Assembly (NCBI GenBank): GCA_903845365.1
Contig: CAIMXI010000253.1
Location: 1 to 33,041, forward strand
Length of the DNA: 33,041 nt
Direction of reading: 5' to 3'
Origin: an uncultured Geobacteraceae bacterium
GTDB taxonomy: Bacteria > Desulfobacterota > Desulfuromonadia > Geobacterales > Pseudopelobacteraceae
Shown piece by piece: positions 8,602-18,741 of this stretch; the stretch's first letter is position 1, and every line of letters starts with the position of its first letter. The notes below the pieces were generated by a model. The model had not been told where the DNA came from and did not search any database. It saw only the letters and a list, made by a program, of their open reading frames with translations. Made by a program: the position numbers and the translations under genes.

Positions 8602-9168
8602 CTATTTTGAACTGTTTCCTTTCGGGGGCTCGAAGAAAGAGTCAAAATCATCCGTGGTATCGTCCTTTCCGGAAGTTGCTGGTGCCTCCGGAGCAGCATT
8701 CCAGGAGAAGCTGTCAAAATCGAGTTCCCCCTTTTCTGGTAACGAAGAAGCCGCTGGTTCTTTAACGACAGAAACCTTGGGAGTAACCGAAGGCACATCT
8801 GCCTGCGGAGACGATTCCAGAAGATCGCCAAATATAGGATCTTCCGTAGTTACTTTGTTTGCCCGTTGAGGAGCAGGCTCCGGTTCACCAAAGTCGAAGG
8901 GGTCAATAACCGGTTGTTTGGCGGAGATTGGTGAATCGTCCGGCAGATCAAAAGAAAAAATATCGTCATGTACTTCCGGTGCAGCGTGCTTTTCATCGGC
9001 TGAACTTTCGTCAGCGCGAAACTTCGCTGCCAATGCTGCCTTGGCTTCCTGCGGGAGAACCAGAGAGCTTATTGAATACGTTTGCTTGTAACCTATAAGG
9101 TCGGCAGAACACTTCTTGCAGCTATCATAGTATTCAAAACTGTTAAACCCGCACTTAGGACATTTCAT
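8602..9168 (-). CDS. Zinc-ribbon protein with long acidic disordered tail
   Basis: The start at 9168 (MKCPKCGF, 188 residues) is preferred because GGGAG sits 6 nt upstream; a longer frame to 9192 has no such site. The N-terminus is a zinc ribbon with Cys3, Cys6, Cys17 and Cys20 (CPKC and CKKC). The remainder is acidic and rich in Pro, Ser, Asp and Glu, with no recognisable fold, for example DIFSFDLPDDSP and repeated DPFDF/DFDSF-like patches. It has no membrane segment or signal peptide. It lies 24 nt after rsmE and before mutL in the same direction. Function unknown; the tail looks like a flexible linker or a set of short interaction motifs. Confidence 0.8.
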   Translation of the reverse strand: MKCPKCGFNSFEYYDSCKKCSADLIGYKQTYSISSLVLPQEAKAALAAKFRADESSADEKHAAPEVHDDIFSFDLPDDSPISAKQPVIDPFDFGEPEPAPQRANKVTTEDPIFGDLLESSPQADVPSVTPKVSVVKEPAASSLPEKGELDFDSFSWNAAPEAPATSGKDDTTDDFDSFFEPPKGNSSK

Positions 9169-9192
9169 TTGCGGCTCCCTTACAGACAACAA

Positions 9193-9939
9193 TCACATTT
9201 CGCCCCATGTATACTGCATTACAGCAAGAATAGCAATACTTGCCGTTTCCGTTCTGAGTATCCTTGCGCCGAGCGAAACCGCTTTAAAACCATGCCGCGA
9301 GAACTGCCCCACTTCAAGAGGATCAAAGCCACCTTCCGGGCCGATCGCCACGATAATCGATGAAGGTTTTCCTCCGCCGGAAAGGGCATCTTTCAACGAG
9401 TGATTCTTCTCACCCTCCCACAGGATCAGACGCAGTTCGTGACTGATGTCACTGACAACCTCAACTGCAGTCGGATGCCAGGTTACCTCAGGAATATCAG
9501 GACGTCCGCACTGACGGGCAGCTTCTGCAACGATTCTACGCCATCGCTCCAGTTTACCTGCCTGCTGACCATCACGAATTCTTGCTACGGAGCGTTCTCC
9601 GCCAAACAGTCGGAAGTTGTGCGCTCCAAGCTCGGTACCCTTCTGCAGGATCAAGTCAATCTTGTCACCTTTGGGGAGCGCCTGACAGATCGTAATCTGT
9701 GGGGCATCGGCATTACTCTTGGCGGGAAGAACCGCAGAGAGGATCTTCACCCCTACCCGCTCCTTTGTAATTTCGTTGATAGTACCGGAATAGACCACAC
9801 CTGTTTCGTCGACCAACTGCACCGCATCACCCGTTCCAAGGCGAAGTACCCGAACTATATGATTATATGTGCCGCCATCAAAAGAGGCAGAGCCATCACA
9901 AACTGAGCGCGAATTAATCATAAAACGGCGCACACTCAT
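9193..9939 (-). CDS. rsmE: 16S rRNA (uracil-1498 N3) methyltransferase RsmE
   Basis: 248 residues, the usual size. The N-terminal PUA-like part begins MSVRRFMI and contains HIVRVLRLGTGD. The C-terminal SPOUT knot shows AIGPEGGF and LGARILRTETA, the signature S-adenosylmethionine site of RsmE. It methylates U1498 of 16S rRNA in the assembled small subunit. The start overlaps the prmA stop by 1 nt (TAATG), so it is translationally coupled to prmA, which modifies ribosomal protein L11. A zinc ribbon gene follows after 24 nt. Confidence 0.96.
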   Translation of the reverse strand: MSVRRFMINSRSVCDGSASFDGGTYNHIVRVLRLGTGDAVQLVDETGVVYSGTINEITKERVGVKILSAVLPAKSNADAPQITICQALPKGDKIDLILQKGTELGAHNFRLFGGERSVARIRDGQQAGKLERWRRIVAEAARQCGRPDIPEVTWHPTAVEVVSDISHELRLILWEGEKNHSLKDALSGGGKPSSIIVAIGPEGGFDPLEVGQFSRHGFKAVSLGARILRTETASIAILAVMQYTWGEM

Positions 9940-10865
9940 TACTCATGCTCCTTCACATACAGCAAGGCCACCCATTCGCCGTCAGAAACAGTCCGGCGGT
10001 ATTTCAACGGGTGAAAAGCAAATCCCTGTCTCACCAACGGCTCTTTTTCCGCCAGAATCCCGGAGAGGATCAGTGAACCACCAGGATTAAGCCGCTCCGC
10101 CAGAGACGGAGCGAGGCGCACCAACTCCTCCGCCAGAATGTTTGCCAGAATAACATCGAAATTTTCAGTCAGAGATTCAAGAGGCAGCGTTCCGCATTCA
10201 ACTGAGTCGGACATATCATTTTGCGCCAGATTTTCACGCGCGACTTGAACGGCATCCGGATCGATATCCAGCGCAAGAATTCTGCCGGCACCAAGCAGAT
10301 TCGCAGCGATGGCAAGAATACCTGAGCCGGTGCCGAGATCAAGAAGTGACGGTATCAATAAAAGCGGCTCATTCTCCATTACCGATTCCAGCAGTTCAAG
10401 GCAGAGACGCGTCGTTTCGTGGCCACCAGTCCCAAAGGCCATCCCTGGATCGATACGGATTACAAGATCGCCTGGCAACTCCGCCGCGTCTTCCCATGTA
10501 GGGAGAATCAGGAGGTGTTTACCAACCCTCAGTGGTTTGAAATGAACCTTCCAGCTACTGCTCCACTCTTCCGCAGTAACATCGCTTAGCGTAGGTTTGG
10601 GAAAGAGAACCGCCGGATAACGAAGGGCAAGAGAAGCCATGAAAGAGTCGAGCTCACGCATCGGGGGGGCAGAATCGTTTTCTGCAGGCAGATATGCTTT
10701 AATTACGACCCGGACGGAATCAGGTATTTCACTTATGGAAAAAGCGTCCACAGAGAGGTTGTCAACGCAGACGCCGTTTCCGGTCAACCGGGTGAGAAAA
10801 TCAGCTACTACCTCAGAGAATTCTTCGGGAATATCGCAGGCAATTTCAAGCCAGGAATCAGTCAT
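9939..10865 (-). CDS. prmA: Ribosomal protein L11 methyltransferase PrmA
   Basis: 308 residues. An N-terminal substrate-recognition domain (about 1-110) is followed by a Rossmann methyltransferase with DLGTGSGILAIAA (motif I), ALDIDPDAV and NILAEELVRLAP, which is the PrmA form of the catalytic loop. It methylates lysines and the N-terminus of ribosomal protein L11 using S-adenosylmethionine. GGAG lies 7 nt before the ATG. It sits 12 nt after tamB and overlaps rsmE by 1 nt, so it is in the middle of the operon. Confidence 0.96.
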   Translation of the reverse strand: MTDSWLEIACDIPEEFSEVVADFLTRLTGNGVCVDNLSVDAFSISEIPDSVRVVIKAYLPAENDSAPPMRELDSFMASLALRYPAVLFPKPTLSDVTAEEWSSSWKVHFKPLRVGKHLLILPTWEDAAELPGDLVIRIDPGMAFGTGGHETTRLCLELLESVMENEPLLLIPSLLDLGTGSGILAIAANLLGAGRILALDIDPDAVQVARENLAQNDMSDSVECGTLPLESLTENFDVILANILAEELVRLAPSLAERLNPGGSLILSGILAEKEPLVRQGFAFHPLKYRRTVSDGEWVALLYVKEHE

Positions 10866-10877
10866 ATATTCACTCCA

Positions 10878-13800
10878 TCATTTCAGTTCAATCCGATACA
10901 GCAGGTCTCCACCGGCAGCAGCGGCGCTGAACTTGGATTCTACCTCCCACCCCTTGCTGATCGAATAGCGGGCTCGAACCTGCTGGCTCTGGTCGAAGAG
11001 AGACTTCCCATAGCTGACATAAAGCTTGGGCGTCAAGTATTTTCCGAGTTCAAGCATGGTATGGGATACTCCGTTTGTGTTCGTACTGCTGTGAGTATTG
11101 CCACGCAGCGACGGCTCAACTGTCTTGTAGCCGGAGCGCTGATCCTTTCCGGAAGAGAGCGTAAGGGTATCTAAGGCAATCCACTCTTTAAGCTGTTCCT
11201 GGAGGCCTGCCGAATTGTCGGAAGAAACAAACAGCGACGCCGCCTCCATCAGTATGGCTCCCTGACTCCCGCTTTCCCCCAGAGTGCGGCCGAGAACAAC
11301 GTAGGACAAAACATCCGTATCAGGAAGTGCCGGTTCTGAATAGAGCTTGATCAATGGCTCTTCGGGAATGCCGGTTATCGTAACTCCGGCTCTGACGTCA
11401 TCAACCGTGCGCAGTGCCAGGATATCGAGTGTTGGCCGCTCCACCGGACCACCTGAAAAAATCGCCCGCCCCCGCTCTATCTCCAGATTGACTCCGTAGA
11501 TCCGGTAGCTCCCCTTGGCAACCTTGATCTCACCATTTCCAGTCGCCTTTGTGAGATCGGTCATGGCAAGCTTTATTCCCCCTTCCAGACGGGCGTCCAA
11601 TCCCCTGTAATTGACAAACACCTTATCTCCGAGAAGTATCCGGAGCTGAAGATCCATGGAAAGAGCACTCTGTAGTGAAGCTGCTTTTTCCCTGCCGAGC
11701 ACGATGACGTCTCCGCTCGGCTTGATATCTGCCGTGGAACTGAACCGGCGGAGCAGCATCTCTGGAACCTGGATCACCCCACGGGCAGAGAGTGTATTCA
11801 GGTTGCCTGCAAATGTCAGGTCAGGCGCGATTACCAACTGCTGTTCCGGGAGATTCAACGCCTGAAAGCGCTCGCCACGCAGAGTGCCCTGGTAGCCTGT
11901 CAATTTGCTTCCCGCAAAAGAGATGCCGGCTCCCCCCTCCAGGAAACCCTTACCTGCCGTGAGACGAAATTTATCGATCTGAATTTCGGTTCCAGCGGGA
12001 CTGGCGTTCAGACGGGCGTCCAGTTGAACATCGCTAACCCGGATTCCGGCCGACGGAATATAGGCACCCGCATGTGTTATGCCGACTGTGCCGTTCACGG
12101 TTGGTGTCTGCCACGTCCCCCCTGCGTGGAGATCAACCTTAACCAGGCTCCTTGCCTCCTGAAGCAGACCTGGAAAAAATGCATTGATAACACCGCTCTC
12201 CTCAAAAGTGCCGCTGATTGTCCCTTTAATCTGACCGTTCCGGTTGATGGCTACACCGAAGCGCGACGGCAGCGGCAGTTGGAAATCCCCTTTAGACTCG
12301 CCCAAATTCGCCAGCGACAGTGAAAACTCACCACGAAGGGAATCATCACGCCAGCTCCAGCGCAACCCGGCGGTCCGGATTGCAACCGACAGCTCACGGC
12401 CGTTATCACGCCAGCTTCCGGAGCCGTTGGACAGAGTGACGGTGCCATTAAGATCGTAACGCTGCTCCGGGAGGAACTTCCCTGAAACAGCACCAGAAAG
12501 CAGCCCGTGCAGCTCACCCCCCTTGGGAAGCCAGCGCCTGGCAAGCGCTGGGTCAAGACCTTCCCAGGTGGCTTGCAGTTCGCCAACGGGAGGAACTGAA
12601 AGGGTGGCAGCTTGGGGCGAAATAAATTTCCCGGCTGCTGAAATCCCCTCTTTGGTGCGAAGCTCAAATATGGCGGTTGTGCCACTCCCTCCGGCATCCA
12701 GGTCGAGTAACGCTTTCGTTATGTTCACCCGCTTTTTGTCAAGCGTCACCGCACCGAACGCAGACGCTTTACCTGTCAGAGTCATCCGGTCGTCTCCGGC
12801 AAGTCCGAGACGAAACTTCCCTGAACTCTCTCCATCAAGGCTTGCGTCCTTCAACCATCTGTTGGCTCGAGCCAGGTTCACCCTGTTCCAGCTCACCTCT
12901 GCCGTTCCAGTACGCGGTTTCAGGTAAAACCGACCGGAGAGTTCCACTCGCTCTGGTGCCAGACCGATCAATATGAGCTGGGTAATCTCCAGGTAATCTG
13001 CCGAGATTGTCACGGCTGTGGGTGCCGCAAGCCGATAGGGGCCAATCGTGTCATGTCCCGAGAAGTCGGTCAGTTTCCCCTGCCAGCGGCCGTCGGCATA
13101 GCCACCGGAAAGATCAGTAATGTCTGCTTTCATATCGAGACGCTGACTGAGAGTGCCGGATGCGGTTATATCAAAACCGTCGCCGGTCAGGAACAGCCGC
13201 TCAATATTAAGGTCATCGTTTTTCAGCGCGACGGCAATCTCACCGGAAAGAGCCTTACCGCGCAGACGGCTTTCCTTGAGCCGGCCATGCATTTCACCCT
13301 GCCGCAACCGGCCTCCGGCTAGCGTAGCCATGAAACTGTCCAGGTCGAAATTAACCACTCCGATCCACGCAGGGTCTATGATGGCGGGATTGAGTCCCTT
13401 ACCGTGCAGCGCACCTTTCACAGTTACTCCGTTTCGCCAGCCAAAGCGGAGATCTCCCCGGACGACCCCGTCAAGAACGGAAGAGTCAAGAACCGACAGT
13501 TCAATGCCTTCCAAATCGCCACGGAATCTACCCGCAGCTCCGGTTTTCAGCCAGTCACTGCCGCTGCTGCTAATGTTAAACTCCCCGGCATACTGCCTGC
13601 TCTCCCCTTTAAGGTCGAGCGTCCCGGAGAGAGCAACTTTTTTACCCAGCTCCCGTGTGAGATCCAACCCGGCGGCTGTCAGTTGCAGAGCGGCTTCTCC
13701 CGCCAGAGGCAGAGTGCCCGACAGGTTTACCGTACCGCCGCGACCTTTCTCGGTTGCAGTCAACCGGTGCAGATTAAGCTCTTTCCTGGTCAGGCCGATA

Positions 13801-14552
13801 TCACCGGTTATGCTGTATTTTAAGTTGGCGCCGGAGAGAGCGGTGACGGTCATCTCACCGGCCACCTGCTCCGGTAACTGTCCAGCATGAAGCTTGGTGC
13901 GGAGTTGGATTTTGCTGCAGTCGGCAAACCGGGTGTGTGGCTCAAAGGCAAGCAGAGAGTCGAGGGAAGCGATGCCAAACCCTGCGGTTACCGTTCCTGA
14001 GAGCACCCCCTCTGCCGTTTTAAGCGAGAGGTTGGTGACGCTCAAGCGGGAATCCCGCCATAAAAGTGACGCTGAAACGTCAGGAATTTTAACCGGCTGC
14101 CGCTTCTGTTTCTGGTAGGTGGCATCTTCGAGCTTGAAGAGATCAATCCAGCCGTGTAATTTCGTCGGTATACCTGTGACGTGAGGCCAGACTATTTCAG
14201 GTTCGCTGCTGTCTGGCGGCGAACTGTCGATGAATCGGACCCCACGGAGGATGAGTTCGCGTACCGCTACATAGCCAAACGGGATACGCATCGGTCGGCA
14301 GCGGAGGCGCACATCGTCAACGCTGAGATCGCCGCCGGGCCAATGTGCAGAGAGACCCTCAAGGCGGAGTGCTGAATCAAGGTCGCCGGTTATGGTACGT
14401 GCCGAGATTGTCACCACCGTATGGCGCGAAACAGCTCCGAGAAGCCACCTGACGCCGTTTGGGCTCTCCAGAAGCCACTTCAAGGCAAGCTCGCCCCCGA
14501 GAACCGTACTGAGCAGCATGACGAGCGAGCCATAGATAATGAAGCGCTTCAC
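10878..14552 (-). CDS. tamB: Translocation and assembly module subunit TamB
   Basis: 1224 residues, a typical TamB/DUF490 length. One N-terminal transmembrane helix (about 5-25) anchors it in the inner membrane. A very long periplasmic stretch of repetitive beta-strands follows, predicted as a hydrophobic groove that bridges the envelope. The conserved C-terminal TamB domain (about 930-1224) includes NLEIERGRAIFSGG and LPDTDVLSYVVLGR. The protein acts with TamA in outer-membrane protein assembly and, in some bacteria, phospholipid transport. Its start overlaps the tamA stop by 4 nt (ATGA), supporting partnership. Confidence 0.95.
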   Translation of the reverse strand: MKRFIIYGSLVMLLSTVLGGELALKWLLESPNGVRWLLGAVSRHTVVTISARTITGDLDSALRLEGLSAHWPGGDLSVDDVRLRCRPMRIPFGYVAVRELILRGVRFIDSSPPDSSEPEIVWPHVTGIPTKLHGWIDLFKLEDATYQKQKRQPVKIPDVSASLLWRDSRLSVTNLSLKTAEGVLSGTVTAGFGIASLDSLLAFEPHTRFADCSKIQLRTKLHAGQLPEQVAGEMTVTALSGANLKYSITGDIGLTRKELNLHRLTATEKGRGGTVNLSGTLPLAGEAALQLTAAGLDLTRELGKKVALSGTLDLKGESRQYAGEFNISSSGSDWLKTGAAGRFRGDLEGIELSVLDSSVLDGVVRGDLRFGWRNGVTVKGALHGKGLNPAIIDPAWIGVVNFDLDSFMATLAGGRLRQGEMHGRLKESRLRGKALSGEIAVALKNDDLNIERLFLTGDGFDITASGTLSQRLDMKADITDLSGGYADGRWQGKLTDFSGHDTIGPYRLAAPTAVTISADYLEITQLILIGLAPERVELSGRFYLKPRTGTAEVSWNRVNLARANRWLKDASLDGESSGKFRLGLAGDDRMTLTGKASAFGAVTLDKKRVNITKALLDLDAGGSGTTAIFELRTKEGISAAGKFISPQAATLSVPPVGELQATWEGLDPALARRWLPKGGELHGLLSGAVSGKFLPEQRYDLNGTVTLSNGSGSWRDNGRELSVAIRTAGLRWSWRDDSLRGEFSLSLANLGESKGDFQLPLPSRFGVAINRNGQIKGTISGTFEESGVINAFFPGLLQEARSLVKVDLHAGGTWQTPTVNGTVGITHAGAYIPSAGIRVSDVQLDARLNASPAGTEIQIDKFRLTAGKGFLEGGAGISFAGSKLTGYQGTLRGERFQALNLPEQQLVIAPDLTFAGNLNTLSARGVIQVPEMLLRRFSSTADIKPSGDVIVLGREKAASLQSALSMDLQLRILLGDKVFVNYRGLDARLEGGIKLAMTDLTKATGNGEIKVAKGSYRIYGVNLEIERGRAIFSGGPVERPTLDILALRTVDDVRAGVTITGIPEEPLIKLYSEPALPDTDVLSYVVLGRTLGESGSQGAILMEAASLFVSSDNSAGLQEQLKEWIALDTLTLSSGKDQRSGYKTVEPSLRGNTHSSTNTNGVSHTMLELGKYLTPKLYVSYGKSLFDQSQQVRARYSISKGWEVESKFSAAAAGGDLLYRIELK

Positions 14553-16330
14553 AACTGGAACCCGATGGTAAAATGAATTCTGAATCGGGGATCGGGCACA
14601 GCGATCTGCCTGGCCAGACTTAGATTAAACGCACCGATGGGGGTTCTGTAGTGCATGGCGACCCCGGCTCCCTGATAGAGTTTGAAAGCAGATTCGTCAT
14701 CAAACGCGTTACCGACGTCATAAAAAATCGACACCCCCCACTTGTCAAAAATTGCCCGCTGCAGTTCCATACTCCCCTGCAGCAGATGCTTACCGCCAAC
14801 CACCTCGCCGGTGGCATCCCTGGGCCCTAGTGATTTGTAGGCATAGCCGCGAACACTATTGTCTCCGCCGGCGAAGAATCGCAGAGAACTCGGCACGCTC
14901 GTAAATGGTTCATTGATGACGGTTGTTGCGCCTTTAACCCTGCTCATGAGGGTGAGACGCCAGGGGAGCGGGACAATCGCCCCGCTTTCGACAATAAACT
15001 GGATGAACGACGCATCAGATATTATCCACTGGTGGGTACCCCGTGTTTCCAGAGAGTAGTGCCATCCCTTTGTCGGCTTGATAAGATCGTCATATTCCTG
15101 CTGGGAAAAACGGATGCCGGGAAGCAGCAGGGAACTGCTGCCATCTTCAAGACCGACACTGTACTCTTCATACATATACCTGATATAGGCGGTGCCAAGA
15201 CGGTTTTCACCGAACCCGGTTGTCCGGCTCGGCTCCAGAAAAACCAGTTTACTAACTGTATCATTAGCTACTTCGCGTTGAAGGTTTAGCCGGATGGTGG
15301 AGAATGTGTCAAAATCCTGACTGCTAGGTATGCTGTAGGCGGAGGCAATTCCCTGTAAGCGTTCGGCAACTGCAATCTCACTGTTGAGCGCATTGCCGGC
15401 CGCGAGCAGGCTTAAGTGTTTGAATCCGACCGATGCGCGGGCCCCGGTGTCGGTGCCGTAACCAATACCGGGTCGTATTGTGATACGCGGCGCCGGCAGC
15501 ACGGTAATGACCACCGGCACCTGCTGCGATGTAGCGGCTTCTCTGTTCGGAACGACAGTGACACTTTTAAAATAGGGGCTGGTTGCAAAATTGAGTTGCG
15601 TTTTCCCCACCGCCCTGTAGGAAAAGGGTTCACCCTCCGAGAACGAAATATATCGGCGGAGGAGTTCATCCGGGTAATAGGTCGCCCCTGTGATGGTAGT
15701 CGTGCCGAACAGATACCGGGATCCAGTCGCCAGAATCAGATAAATCCGGGCTGATGCCGTATTCGGATCAACCCGGATTTCGTGAGTAGAAAAATGAGCG
15801 TCCAGATACCCCAGTTCCCGTGACGTCGCCAGAATCTCACTCTTTCCCTTTTCATAACTTTCGTGGTAAAGCTGATCGCCCGCACGGAGCGGGAAGGTTG
15901 CTCTCTTTTCAAGGAGGAGCGGCTCTGCGGCACCGATCCCCTGGATAGTTACATCGACCTCGGCCAGGCGGGTCGCCTCGCCGACTGTCACGGTAACCAG
16001 CAGGGTATATCCACCCTCTTTTTTCTCTTCAAGCGCGGTAGTTACCTGCGATCCGTAGTAGCCAAAAGGTTCCAGTGCCGCCCGGGCTATGGACTCTGCC
16101 TGACGGCTGAAATAATCGAGCCGGAGTTTATCCACACTCCCTTCTTTGACAACTCCGAGGGGAAGAGCAAGGGCGGAATTCACATTTTTAAGCAGATCCC
16201 CTTCGAGTCCGAAAACACGGAGCTCCACAGGTTCAGAGGCAAAAAGCCGGGATGGGAGAACCGTAAGCGTAAAGAAGCAGAGAAGGATGATTCGTAGCAG
16301 GAGTGCCGGTGCGAGATACTTATAATTCAC
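14549..16330 (-). CDS. tamA: Outer-membrane assembly factor TamA (BamA/Omp85 family)
   Basis: 593 residues. A signal peptide (about 1-31, ending RLFA-SE) precedes three POTRA-like domains (about 33-270), then a 16-stranded Omp85 barrel with the lid-loop motif FFAGGDNSVRGYAYKSLGP. The chain ends RIHFTIGFQL. Size and the adjacent tamB favour TamA over BamA. The start is GTG at 16330, with AAGGG about 10 nt upstream. It follows the hybrid kinase by 37 nt, so it may be co-transcribed with the signalling genes, though a promoter in the kinase 3' end is possible. Confidence 0.93.
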   Translation of the reverse strand: MNYKYLAPALLLRIILLCFFTLTVLPSRLFASEPVELRVFGLEGDLLKNVNSALALPLGVVKEGSVDKLRLDYFSRQAESIARAALEPFGYYGSQVTTALEEKKEGGYTLLVTVTVGEATRLAEVDVTIQGIGAAEPLLLEKRATFPLRAGDQLYHESYEKGKSEILATSRELGYLDAHFSTHEIRVDPNTASARIYLILATGSRYLFGTTTITGATYYPDELLRRYISFSEGEPFSYRAVGKTQLNFATSPYFKSVTVVPNREAATSQQVPVVITVLPAPRITIRPGIGYGTDTGARASVGFKHLSLLAAGNALNSEIAVAERLQGIASAYSIPSSQDFDTFSTIRLNLQREVANDTVSKLVFLEPSRTTGFGENRLGTAYIRYMYEEYSVGLEDGSSSLLLPGIRFSQQEYDDLIKPTKGWHYSLETRGTHQWIISDASFIQFIVESGAIVPLPWRLTLMSRVKGATTVINEPFTSVPSSLRFFAGGDNSVRGYAYKSLGPRDATGEVVGGKHLLQGSMELQRAIFDKWGVSIFYDVGNAFDDESAFKLYQGAGVAMHYRTPIGAFNLSLARQIAVPDPRFRIHFTIGFQL

Positions 16331-16367
16331 GCAAAGAGCCCTTTAAAACGGTTACATTCCTGGCGAA

Positions 16368-18710
16368 TCACCCCATCGGCCCGGTAAGTACACTCCGCAA
16401 CTCACCAAGGTTGTACGGTTTCTGCACAAAACCGGCGTGTGGATCATCTTTGATGAGTTCCTCTACAGAGTCCATACTGTAACCACTGCAGAAGATGATT
16501 GGCACTGCCTGGTTGATCTTGCGCAGTTCGTGATAGGCTTCGATACCACCCATTTCCGGCATGGTCAGATCCAGCATGATCACGCCTATCTCACCGCCGC
16601 GCTCGCGGTAGATTTCAAGCGCTATTTTCCCATTCTCTGCAGTTAAAGTAACGAAACCGATCGCTTCCAACAGATCGCTGCCCATATCTCGCAGAACCTG
16701 TTCATCGTCCACCAGCAAAATAGTTCCGCCCACTTTTTCTGTAGTAACTGCCGGGGGCGAAGCCGCTTCTACGGTATCTGGCGCCGGAGGCACGGGGAAC
16801 AGCACTTTGAAAGTCGTACCAACATTTAGTTTGCTGGTCATCTGCATGAGCGCTCCATGTGCGATGACAATGCCGTGTATCGCCGACATGCCGAGGCCGC
16901 GCCCGGTGAATTTGGTAGTGAAGAACGGCTCAAAGATCCGCTTCTGCGTTTCTTCATCCATGCCGATGCCGCTATCGGTCACCTCCAGACAGATATATCC
17001 ACCCGCCTCGATAACCGTGCCAAAGGTATCCGTTTCAATCTGCTCGCCTTTAATCAGCTCTCTTGTGAGGGCGACCCGAATGGTGCCGTTAGCTTCGCCA
17101 ATCGCCTCGGCGGCATTAATGATCAGGTTCATGACAATCTGCTGAATCTGACCCGAATCACCTATTATCTCCGGTACGACGCGCTTGAAATCAAGCTTGA
17201 TTGTCACATTTTTCTTGATGGCCGCCTGCAGCATCCTGACGACTTCATCTACCAGCAGCCAGAGATTGACCCGCGTCTGAACCAGCGGACTCTTGCCGGC
17301 GTAGGTAAGCATCTGCCGGCAGAGGTCGGCTGCACGGCTTCCGGCAGCTTCAATCTTGCCGAACGTATCTTTATAATCATGCTCCGGGAGAAAACCCTCT
17401 CTGGCCATGTAGCAGTGTCCAAGGATGACCGTCAGGATATTATTGAAATCGTGGGCGATTCCGCCGGCCAGCACACCAAGCCCCTCCATTTTTTGAGCCT
17501 GCTGGAACTGCTTTTCCAATTGCAGGCGTTCTTCCTCAGCCCGCTTACGATCGGTGATATCGAGCATGCTCCAGATGGAACCTTCCGCACTATTTTCAGG
17601 GTCTATTGCCTGACCGACGAGATGACACCAAATCAGCGATCCGTCCTTTTTTTTCATCAATACATCTTCTGAAAAAATACCTCCGGAGGCGATGGTTGCG
17701 TACCCTTTTTCTCCGACATACTCGTATGTCTCCTTGTCGGCATAATGCTCCAGAGTTGACATGTTTTCGATTTCTTCAGGTTCATAACCAAACATCGTAC
17801 AATGTGCAGAGTTGGACCAACTCACTCTACGATTTTTTACAAAGACGATCCCAACAGATGAAGAGTTCAAAATTGTCTGCTGTTCGTTTGCCAGCCGCCG
17901 AAATTTTTCCTCACTCTCCAGCAGCTTTGCCTCCATCCGCACACGAGCAGTGATGTCCCTCATGACATGGACAAAAGCAGTTACGCTCCCATGATCGTCA
18001 AAAAGCGGAGATACTGTAACTTCAAAAAAACCATTCAGCCTTTTTTCTTCGATCACCGCACTATGCACCCTGCCGTCCGCCATCAGACCGATCGCGGGGC
18101 AGCAAGACTGTGCATTGTTCAAACCATGCACAGCCTTGTAACATTTGCGACCTATGATCTCATCCGCTGTCATGCCGCAACGATCAGCCATAGCCCTGTT
18201 GACGCGGGTAATGGTCTGATCGGAATCAATAATGGAAATCAGGTCAGGAACCGCATCAAACGTGCGTTCCCAGTCCTTTTTCGCCAGAATAACCGCCATA
18301 TCAGCCTGCCTTCGCGATTGAATCAGGGACCAGACCTGCAAGGCAAGCGCCACGGTGTGCGGCAAAGCCTCAAACGCTTCCGGCGACTTTACGATGTAAT
18401 CCTGAACGCCCATTTTCATCGCTTCCACGGCTACCTGTTCGTTGCCGTGCGAGGTCATTATAACAACCGGACAGACCCCGTTCAGCAGAGAGACAAACTC
18501 AATCCCTTCACCGTCGGAGAGGCGGTAGTCAGTCAGTATAAGGCCGGGAGTATTTTTCTCTGTGACCGCCATTGCATCGGATATAGCTCTAACCCGCAGC
18601 AGCCTGTACTCCGCAGGCGTCTCCTCAAAAGAACGACGAATCAGCATGGTGTGGCTGTCGTCGTCTTCAACCACCAGTATCAGAGGTGCAGCAGGGTTAT
18701 CTGTGAGCAT
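16368..18710 (-). CDS. Cytosolic hybrid histidine kinase (REC-PAS-PAS-HisKA-HATPase-REC)
   Basis: 780 residues, no membrane segment. REC1 occupies about 9-125 (Asp61, Lys108). PAS1 is about 145-255 with a cysteine cluster (Cys190, Cys203, Cys204), PAS2 about 275-388. The kinase core has His420 in GGIAHDFNN, the H-box of kinases resembling NtrB, then NAAEAI, DSGIGM and GRGLGMSA of the ATPase. REC2 is about 662-775 (Asp714, Lys764). A receiver at the N-terminus means it is itself controlled by another kinase, plausibly the PocR kinase 31 nt upstream. AAGGA lies 8 nt before the ATG. No DNA-binding output is present. Confidence 0.92.
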   Translation of the reverse strand: MLTDNPAAPLILVVEDDDSHTMLIRRSFEETPAEYRLLRVRAISDAMAVTEKNTPGLILTDYRLSDGEGIEFVSLLNGVCPVVIMTSHGNEQVAVEAMKMGVQDYIVKSPEAFEALPHTVALALQVWSLIQSRRQADMAVILAKKDWERTFDAVPDLISIIDSDQTITRVNRAMADRCGMTADEIIGRKCYKAVHGLNNAQSCCPAIGLMADGRVHSAVIEEKRLNGFFEVTVSPLFDDHGSVTAFVHVMRDITARVRMEAKLLESEEKFRRLANEQQTILNSSSVGIVFVKNRRVSWSNSAHCTMFGYEPEEIENMSTLEHYADKETYEYVGEKGYATIASGGIFSEDVLMKKKDGSLIWCHLVGQAIDPENSAEGSIWSMLDITDRKRAEEERLQLEKQFQQAQKMEGLGVLAGGIAHDFNNILTVILGHCYMAREGFLPEHDYKDTFGKIEAAGSRAADLCRQMLTYAGKSPLVQTRVNLWLLVDEVVRMLQAAIKKNVTIKLDFKRVVPEIIGDSGQIQQIVMNLIINAAEAIGEANGTIRVALTRELIKGEQIETDTFGTVIEAGGYICLEVTDSGIGMDEETQKRIFEPFFTTKFTGRGLGMSAIHGIVIAHGALMQMTSKLNVGTTFKVLFPVPPAPDTVEAASPPAVTTEKVGGTILLVDDEQVLRDMGSDLLEAIGFVTLTAENGKIALEIYRERGGEIGVIMLDLTMPEMGGIEAYHELRKINQAVPIIFCSGYSMDSVEELIKDDPHAGFVQKPYNLGELRSVLTGPMG

Positions 18711-18741
18711 ATAGGTGTCCTTTTAAAACCGGCCAAACGGT

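Noticed and set aside
13153..13890. A 245-codon plus-strand frame opposite tamB
   Set aside because: It is Ser/Arg/Pro-rich with no domain or ribosome site, and is fully explained as the reverse of tamB.
16857..17672. A 271-codon plus-strand frame opposite the hybrid kinase
   Set aside because: It lies entirely over conserved kinase and ATPase motifs on the other strand and has no recognisable protein features.
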